DNA of 64,000 nucleotides from Paludibacteraceae bacterium. Lineage in GTDB: Bacteria > Bacteroidota > Bacteroidia > Bacteroidales > Paludibacteraceae. Both the position numbers and the translations under genes were made by a program. The notes beneath the pieces were generated by a model. That model worked only from the letters and a program-made list of their open reading frames with translations, was not told the origin of the DNA and made no database searches. The stretch lies in assembly GCA_024405895.1 (NCBI GenBank), contig JAKSNW010000002.1, positions 62,001 to 126,000 of the forward strand, given 5' to 3'. Every line of letters starts with the position of its first letter. Position 1 is the stretch's first letter. Positions 59,400-64,000 of this stretch are shown in pieces.

Positions 59400-59906
59400 G
59401 TGAGAGACAATATCAACATAGCACTCCGTGCCATCTGCTATCTGCTGATACAGGTGTTGCTGCTCAACCATATCCAGCTTTTCGGCTGGTGTGGCATCTA
59501 TTTCTATGTGCTGTTCATTCTCTCACTTCGTAACGATATCAAACCATCCGCCCTGCTGCTTATCGCTGCCGCCTATGGTGCTACACTCGATGTCTTCTCC
59601 GGCGTCTATGGCATTCATACGGCTGCCACAGTTTTTGTGGCTTATCTTCGTCCGATGGTGATGAAGTTGTTTGTTACACAGGAGCAGATGGAGAAAGGCG
59701 ACCCAAGCCTCAAGGAATACGGCGCCGCCTATTATTACTACGCACTCACCCTCATCGTTGTGCATCATCTGACACTCTATCTGCTGGAGTCGCTCACATT
59801 CGTGAACTTCGGCTTCACCATGCTCAAGGCACTCAGCAGCATCGGCATCACAGCGCTCATCATGGTGCTCATAGAGAAAATCAAGAAAAGCTGGCGTAAA
59901 CAATGA
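59400..59906 (+). CDS. mreD: Rod-shape protein MreD
   Basis: A 168-residue membrane protein with about five transmembrane segments and little else, as usual for MreD, a partner of MreC. It starts with GTG at 59400 and its stop overlaps the start of mrdA (ATGA). The call rests on topology and position. Confidence 0.87.
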   Translation: MRDNINIALRAICYLLIQVLLLNHIQLFGWCGIYFYVLFILSLRNDIKPSALLLIAAAYGATLDVFSGVYGIHTAATVFVAYLRPMVMKLFVTQEQMEKGDPSLKEYGAAYYYYALTLIVVHHLTLYLLESLTFVNFGFTMLKALSSIGITALIMVLIEKIKKSWRKQ

Positions 59907-61786
59907 GTCTCGACAAGTTCCAAGGTCGTGTGTGGCCTATCAGAATAGTCATTGCTATTGTTGCTCTGGTTCTTATTGCACAGTTGGTTAACATTCAGCT
60001 TGTGCACGACTATCAGGAAGCAGCCGAGAACATCGCCTTCTACCGTAAAACCCTCTATGCCCCACGCGGACTGATCTACGACCGCAACGGCGAACTCCTT
60101 GTCTACAACCAGCAGGCTTTCGATGTGATGATTACCGAAAGCGAAATGCGTAAGGCTGACCATGAGGGACATCCCATCGACACGCTTGCACTCTGTCAGC
60201 TCCTCTCCATCACCAAGGAGAGCTTTGACCAACGTATGGCTGACATCAAGGACAAATCCAAGAACGTGGGCTATTCGGCATTGATTCCCCAACGTCTCAT
60301 CACACAGCTCTCACCATCCGACTATGCCTCGCTTCAGGAAATGTTGTATAAATTTCCTGGTGTTACGGTTCAAAGCCGTACTCTGCGTGAATACAACTGT
60401 CACCATGCAGCCCATACACTCGGCTATATCGGTGAGGTTTCATCTGATATCGTCAACGAAGATCCCTACTATCATCCTGGCGATTATATCGGAATCTCTG
60501 GTGTAGAGAAACAGTATGAGGAGGAACTCCGTGGTCATAACGGCATGGAGATTCTTCTGCGCGATAAGCATGGACGTATTCAAGGCAGTTACGACGAAGG
60601 AAGGCACGACCACGCTCCTGTGCCTGGCAAAGACCTCACGCTGAGTCTTGATATCGAACTGCAGGAATTTGGCGAGATGCTCATGCAGAACAAGGTGGGC
60701 AGTATCGTAGCCATCGAACCAAAGACTGGCGAGGTGCTTGCCTTGGTGTCTAAGCCCGACTACGACCCTTCAATCCTTGTGGGTCGTCAGAAAGCGGAAA
60801 ACTATACCAAATTGCTTAACGACCCTCACAAGCCTCTGCTTAACCGTGCCATCATGACAAAGTACCCTCCTGGCTCTACTTTCAAGACCGCCAATGCACT
60901 GGTTTTTCAGAAAGAAGGCATCATCACAGCTCACACGGCTTATCCATGTTCACACGGTTATCATTCCGGCAATTTCCACCTTGGCTGTCACGGTCATGCT
61001 TCTCCGCTTGATTTGGCAAACTCCATTGCCAACTCTTGCAACTCTTACTACTGCTATGCCTTGCGTGCGATGCTCGACAATAGCAAATATGCCAATATCC
61101 ATGAAGCTTTTGAGGTGTGGAAACGCGATATCGTGTTGCTTGGCTTCGGTTATCGTCTCGGCATAGATCTCCCGAATGAAAACCGTGGTTTTATCCCGAA
61201 TGCCGATTTCTACGATAAGGCTTACGGCAAGAACCGTTGGCGTTCGCTTAGTGTAGTCTCCATTTCCATCGGACAAGGTGAGGTGGATGCCACACCGTTG
61301 CAGTTGGCCAATCTTGCCAGCATCATAGCTAACCGTGGCTATTACTACAAACCACACATGGTGAAAGCCATTGGCAAGGGACATATCGACACCACCTATA
61401 CCAAACGACGCGATGTGGGTGTTGACGAACGCTATTTTGAACCTGTAATCAAAGGAATGGAATGGGCTGTCAATGGTGGCGGCACTGGCTCAACGGCCCG
61501 TGTGGCTCATCTCGACAGCATTACAATATGTGGCAAGACAGGAACTGCTGAGAACCCACACGGTGCCAACCACTCGTGGTTCATCTGCTTTGCCCCTAAA
61601 GACGACCCAAAGATTGCCATGTGCGTGCTGGTGGAGAACGCCGGCTACGGTGCCACATGGAGTGCTCCTATTGCCAGTCTGATGGTTGAGAAATATATCA
61701 AGAGAGAAATCAGTGAGGCACGACAGGGACGTGTGGAAAGCATCTCCTCTGCCGTTATCCTTCCGCCAGTTAAAAAGAAAGAGTGA
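59903..61786 (+). CDS. mrdA: Penicillin-binding protein 2 (elongation transpeptidase)
   Basis: A 627-residue transpeptidase that crosslinks lateral-wall peptidoglycan with RodA. It has an N-terminal anchor (about 10-30), a dimerisation region with the R-G-L-I-Y-D-R-N-G motif (about 54-62), and the active-site motifs S-T-F-K (about 325), S-C-N (about 375) and K-T-G-T (about 544). The S-C-N triad member carries a Cys. Its stop overlaps the GTG start of rodA. Confidence 0.96.
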   Translation: MSLDKFQGRVWPIRIVIAIVALVLIAQLVNIQLVHDYQEAAENIAFYRKTLYAPRGLIYDRNGELLVYNQQAFDVMITESEMRKADHEGHPIDTLALCQLLSITKESFDQRMADIKDKSKNVGYSALIPQRLITQLSPSDYASLQEMLYKFPGVTVQSRTLREYNCHHAAHTLGYIGEVSSDIVNEDPYYHPGDYIGISGVEKQYEEELRGHNGMEILLRDKHGRIQGSYDEGRHDHAPVPGKDLTLSLDIELQEFGEMLMQNKVGSIVAIEPKTGEVLALVSKPDYDPSILVGRQKAENYTKLLNDPHKPLLNRAIMTKYPPGSTFKTANALVFQKEGIITAHTAYPCSHGYHSGNFHLGCHGHASPLDLANSIANSCNSYYCYALRAMLDNSKYANIHEAFEVWKRDIVLLGFGYRLGIDLPNENRGFIPNADFYDKAYGKNRWRSLSVVSISIGQGEVDATPLQLANLASIIANRGYYYKPHMVKAIGKGHIDTTYTKRRDVGVDERYFEPVIKGMEWAVNGGGTGSTARVAHLDSITICGKTGTAENPHGANHSWFICFAPKDDPKIAMCVLVENAGYGATWSAPIASLMVEKYIKREISEARQGRVESISSAVILPPVKKKE

Positions 61787-63258
61787 CCAAAGAGCGCAAT
61801 AACATACTCGCGGCTATCGACCGTCCTACCTTCATCATCTACCTCCTGTTGTTGGTGATTGGATGGTTCAATATCTACAGTGCAAGCTACGACTACAGTC
61901 CTGGCTCTTGGCTCGACTTTGCCCAACACCGCACTGCCACCATGCAGCTTATATGGGTTGGTGTCAGTCTCCTTCTTGCACTGGTCATCACGCTGATGGA
62001 CAGCAGCTATTATAGTCAGCTTGCCTATTTCATCTATGGGGGTATTATACTCTTACTTATAGTCACGATATTTATAGCACCAGATACAAAAGGCTCGCAC
62101 TCATGGCTTTATATTGGCCCTGTGGCTATACAGCCGGCGGAGTTCGGTAAGTTTGCCACATCGTTGGCAGTCGCGAAAATGATAAGTGAGGAGAGTTTCA
62201 AACTTGACAATCTGCGCGATTATGCCCGTATCGTCATGCTTATCCTGTTGCCAATCGGCATCATCATCCTTCAGCAGGAAACCGGTTCGGCATTGGTCTA
62301 TTTCTCCTTTGTCCTCGTGCTTTACCGTCGCGGACTTCCTGGCATCATTCCTTCACTTGGTGCTGCAGCCATACTATTATTTATTATAGTAATCAAATAT
62401 AGTGGTGTGCCGTTCCTGATGGGCGACAGCGGCGAAGTCGGTGTCATGCTTGCCATGACCATCGTTTATATCATCGCATTATGCCTGTTGCTTGTCTACC
62501 GCAAAGACAGCCGTATGGCATCCATTCTGCTTGGCTGCTATGTCGGTGCCATGTCGTTGGCAATTCTCATCGACCAGCTCTTTGTTGCCATGCCGCTTAC
62601 CACCTTGACTATTGTGTTTACCGCCATTGCCGGCATCTTCTTGATAGGTTGGGGTATGGCTACACACCACGATACCTACGCATTCATCGGCATCTTCGTA
62701 TTGGGCGGAATCGTATTCTGTCTGTTTGCCGACTATTTCTTTGAGCACGTACTTCAGAACTATCAGCAGATGCGTCTCAAGGTTGCCTTCGGCATGGAAG
62801 ATGATCCTCGAGGCGTAGGCTACAACGTCAACCAGTCGAAAATCGCCATCGGCTCTGGTGGCTTGTGGGGCAAAGGCTTCCTGCATGGCACCCAGACCAA
62901 ACTGAAATATGTGCCAGAGCAGGCCACCGACTTCATTTTCTGCACCGTTGGTGAGGAGTATGGCTTCATCGGTTGTCTCGTGGTCATCTTGCTGTATGTC
63001 GCATTGCTCATGCGTCTTATCACCTTGGCAGAGCGCCAGCGTCATCTCTTTGCGCAGGTTTATGGCTATTGCATCGTAGGCATCATCCTCTTTCACCTCT
63101 TGGTAAATATCGGCATGGTGCTCGGTCTCACACCTGTCATCGGCATTCCGTTGCCATTCCTGAGCTATGGTGGTTCCTCCATGGTATCCTTCACCTTGCT
63201 TATCTGGATATTCCTCCGCCTCAATGCCAACGAGTTGAGAAGCTATACGCGCGAATAA
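61783..63258 (+). CDS. rodA: Elongation SEDS glycosyltransferase RodA
   Basis: RodA polymerises lipid II for elongation. The 491-residue membrane protein has the SEDS Q-P-A-E-F-G-K (about 112-118) and the late G-S-G-G-L-W-G-K-G-F and L-P-F-L-S-Y-G-G-S-S motifs. It is about 120 residues longer than the E. coli protein because of extra hydrophobic segments around 215-310. The start is GTG at 61783, overlapping the mrdA stop. Confidence 0.95.
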   Translation: MTKERNNILAAIDRPTFIIYLLLLVIGWFNIYSASYDYSPGSWLDFAQHRTATMQLIWVGVSLLLALVITLMDSSYYSQLAYFIYGGIILLLIVTIFIAPDTKGSHSWLYIGPVAIQPAEFGKFATSLAVAKMISEESFKLDNLRDYARIVMLILLPIGIIILQQETGSALVYFSFVLVLYRRGLPGIIPSLGAAAILLFIIVIKYSGVPFLMGDSGEVGVMLAMTIVYIIALCLLLVYRKDSRMASILLGCYVGAMSLAILIDQLFVAMPLTTLTIVFTAIAGIFLIGWGMATHHDTYAFIGIFVLGGIVFCLFADYFFEHVLQNYQQMRLKVAFGMEDDPRGVGYNVNQSKIAIGSGGLWGKGFLHGTQTKLKYVPEQATDFIFCTVGEEYGFIGCLVVILLYVALLMRLITLAERQRHLFAQVYGYCIVGIILFHLLVNIGMVLGLTPVIGIPLPFLSYGGSSMVSFTLLIWIFLRLNANELRSYTRE

Positions 63259-63333
63259 AACAGTCAAGACTTTCATTCGCAGAGAATAGGAAATAATATC
63301 AATCGACATACCCATCAAAACCAAAAATAGTTG

Positions 63334-63341
63334 TATTTTTG
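63334..63341 (+). promoter_or_regulatory. Promoter -7 box (TATTTTTG) of tRNA-Ser
   Basis: TATTTTTGCACTC ends 10 bases before the mature tRNA, an appropriate distance for a short 5' leader. Confidence 0.65.
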
Positions 63342-63351
63342 CACTCGCAAA

Positions 63352-63438
63352 GGAAAGTTGCCAGAGTGGTCGAATGGGCCGCACTCGAAATGCGGTGACC
63401 GGGTAACTGGTCCGGGGGTTCGAATCCCTCACTTTCCG
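63352..63438 (+). tRNA. tRNA-Ser (anticodon CGA)
   Basis: Class II tRNA. Acceptor stem GGAAAGT pairs with ACTTTCC. The anticodon stem CCGCA / TGCGG holds the loop CTCGAAA with anticodon CGA, which reads UCG. There is a long variable arm and the T-arm GGGGGTTCGAATCCCTC. The discriminator is G, as expected for Ser. The CCA end is not encoded. Confidence 0.95.
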
Positions 63439-63492
63439 CAACATCTACTGACAATCAATATATTACAAGGCAAGTGTCCCAAGTAGTGTACC

Positions 63493-63519
63493 AAAAAAGG
63501 GGGCGGCTATGCCGTCCCC
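63493..63519 (-). terminator. Terminator of the gene after tRNA-Ser
   Basis: GGGGACGGC / GCCGCCCCC stem on the minus strand followed by TTTTTT, about 60 bases past the stop at 63582. Confidence 0.75.
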
Positions 63520-63581
63520 ATTCAATTTTAAGCAAAAAAACATGGTAATCATCAAGACGCAGCAAAGGTAACTCATTTATT

Positions 63582-63992
63582 TTACCTGTGTCTACATTTA
63601 TCGCAAAATAATGCAGAAACATGAGAAAACACTTCCGATGCTAAATCTCCAGTTAGATATGCTACTTCTTCTCCACACCTATTCAATCTGCAAGTAGATG
63701 CTATGTCATCTACAAGATGACGCAACTCATGACTTATTGAGTTCATCTCTTCTTTAGATGATGAAGTCAGTCCTATCACCATAACGCTTATCCTTTCTTT
63801 TTTATTGGATAACGTGAATCCAGTGTCAAGGGTCCTTCTGCGCAAATTACCTTTTACTTTTTCTACGATTCTTTTGCTTGCTCCTATTCTTTCGATAGCA
63901 CCAACTATCTCCACCTCATCATAATGACTTACTGCAACAAAACAATCAACTCGCCAAGAATAATGTCCTATGTTTATGCTAAATGCAATCAC
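63582..63992 (-). CDS. HExxH-motif protein, possibly of a mobile element (may extend past the window)
   Basis: A frame of 136 codons reading from a GTG at 63992; the frame stays open to the window edge, so the true start may lie outside. It contains the zinc-peptidase-like motif H-E-L-R-H (88-92 from that GTG), followed by D-D-I-A-S and G-E-E-V-A-Y-L-T-G-D-L-A. This HExxH plus downstream E-x-x-A-Y-L-x-G-x-L layout reminds me of small phage or mobile-element proteins of unknown function. It ends with C-D-K-C. The DNA here is more AT-rich than in rodA, and the gene follows a tRNA, which fits an integrated element. Confidence 0.6.
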   Translation of the reverse strand: MIAFSINIGHYSWRVDCFVAVSHYDEVEIVGAIERIGASKRIVEKVKGNLRRRTLDTGFTLSNKKERISVMVIGLTSSSKEEMNSISHELRHLVDDIASTCRLNRCGEEVAYLTGDLASEVFSHVSALFCDKCRHR

Positions 63993-64000
63993 AATAAATC

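Overview
The window is about 64 kb from a member of the Bacteroidota, most likely a Bacteroidales genome close to Prevotella. Four things point there. Many genes start downstream of the Bacteroidota sigma-ABfr type promoter (TTTG, about 19 bp, TAnnTTTG). Shine-Dalgarno sites are absent and replaced by A-rich leaders. Lineage-typical families occur (DUF3127, DUF3078, DUF2147, a fused LpxC-FabZ). Rnf, lipid A/Kdo and dcw operons are arranged in the usual Bacteroidales style. All assignments were made by reading protein sequences and motifs; no database search was possible.

Layout. 1-5.6 kb (+): the end of an unknown gene, two paralogous secreted lipoproteins with a decayed third copy between them, then ribD and cls. 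5.7-12 kb: a small outer-membrane barrel (-), queC-queF, a tiny Glu/Val/Ala lipoprotein, a lone hisG, a DUF3078 protein and a propeller-like lipoprotein (+). 12-30 kb (-): a complete division and cell-wall (dcw) cluster, mraZ-rsmH-ftsL-ftsI-murE-mraY-murD-ftsW-murG, then an inserted block (two DUF3127 genes and a lipoprotein nuclease), then murC-ftsQ-ftsA-ftsZ and a yqeY-like gene. Tandem 11-bp repeats upstream of mraZ look like a MraZ operator. 30.9 kb (+): a diacylglycerol-kinase-family gene with an almost leaderless promoter arrangement.

32-39.9 kb (-): one long envelope operon, kdsA-kdsD-DUF2147-WYL regulator-HD hydrolase-lpxD-lpxC/fabZ-lpxA, making Kdo and lipid A. 40-43.6 kb (-): a four-gene cassette of exported proteins (alpha/beta hydrolase, ABM monooxygenase-like, CMD-cupin fusion) ending in an AraC regulator. 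43.8-49.7 kb (-): rnr, a 1.1-kb gene-poor region holding the remnant of a mobile-element gene and a long AT-rich hairpin, a barrel protein, an A1S_2505-family protein with a HAD phosphatase, and a small basic protein. 49.9-50.9 kb (+): queD-queE. 51-56.8 kb (-): rseC-rnfBCDGEA, an ion-pumping ferredoxin:NAD oxidoreductase. 57.4-63.3 kb (+): mreB-mreC-mreD-mrdA-rodA, the rod-shape elongasome. 63.35 kb: tRNA-Ser(CGA), followed by AT-richer DNA with a HExxH-motif gene running off the window, possibly the edge of an integrated element.

Together the genes cover almost the whole cell-envelope programme: peptidoglycan precursors (MurC-G, MraY), both SEDS/PBP pairs (FtsW-FtsI, RodA-PBP2), the tubulin and actin homologues (FtsZ, FtsA, MreB), the lipid A and Kdo pathways, cardiolipin synthesis and an Rnf energy coupler. 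The preQ0/preQ1 pathway is split between two loci (queC-queF and queD-queE).

The least explained parts are the SSB-like DUF3127 pair plus nuclease inside dcw, the exported CMD/ABM/hydrolase cassette, the lipoprotein family at the left end, and the elements at 46.2-46.9 kb and after 63.44 kb.
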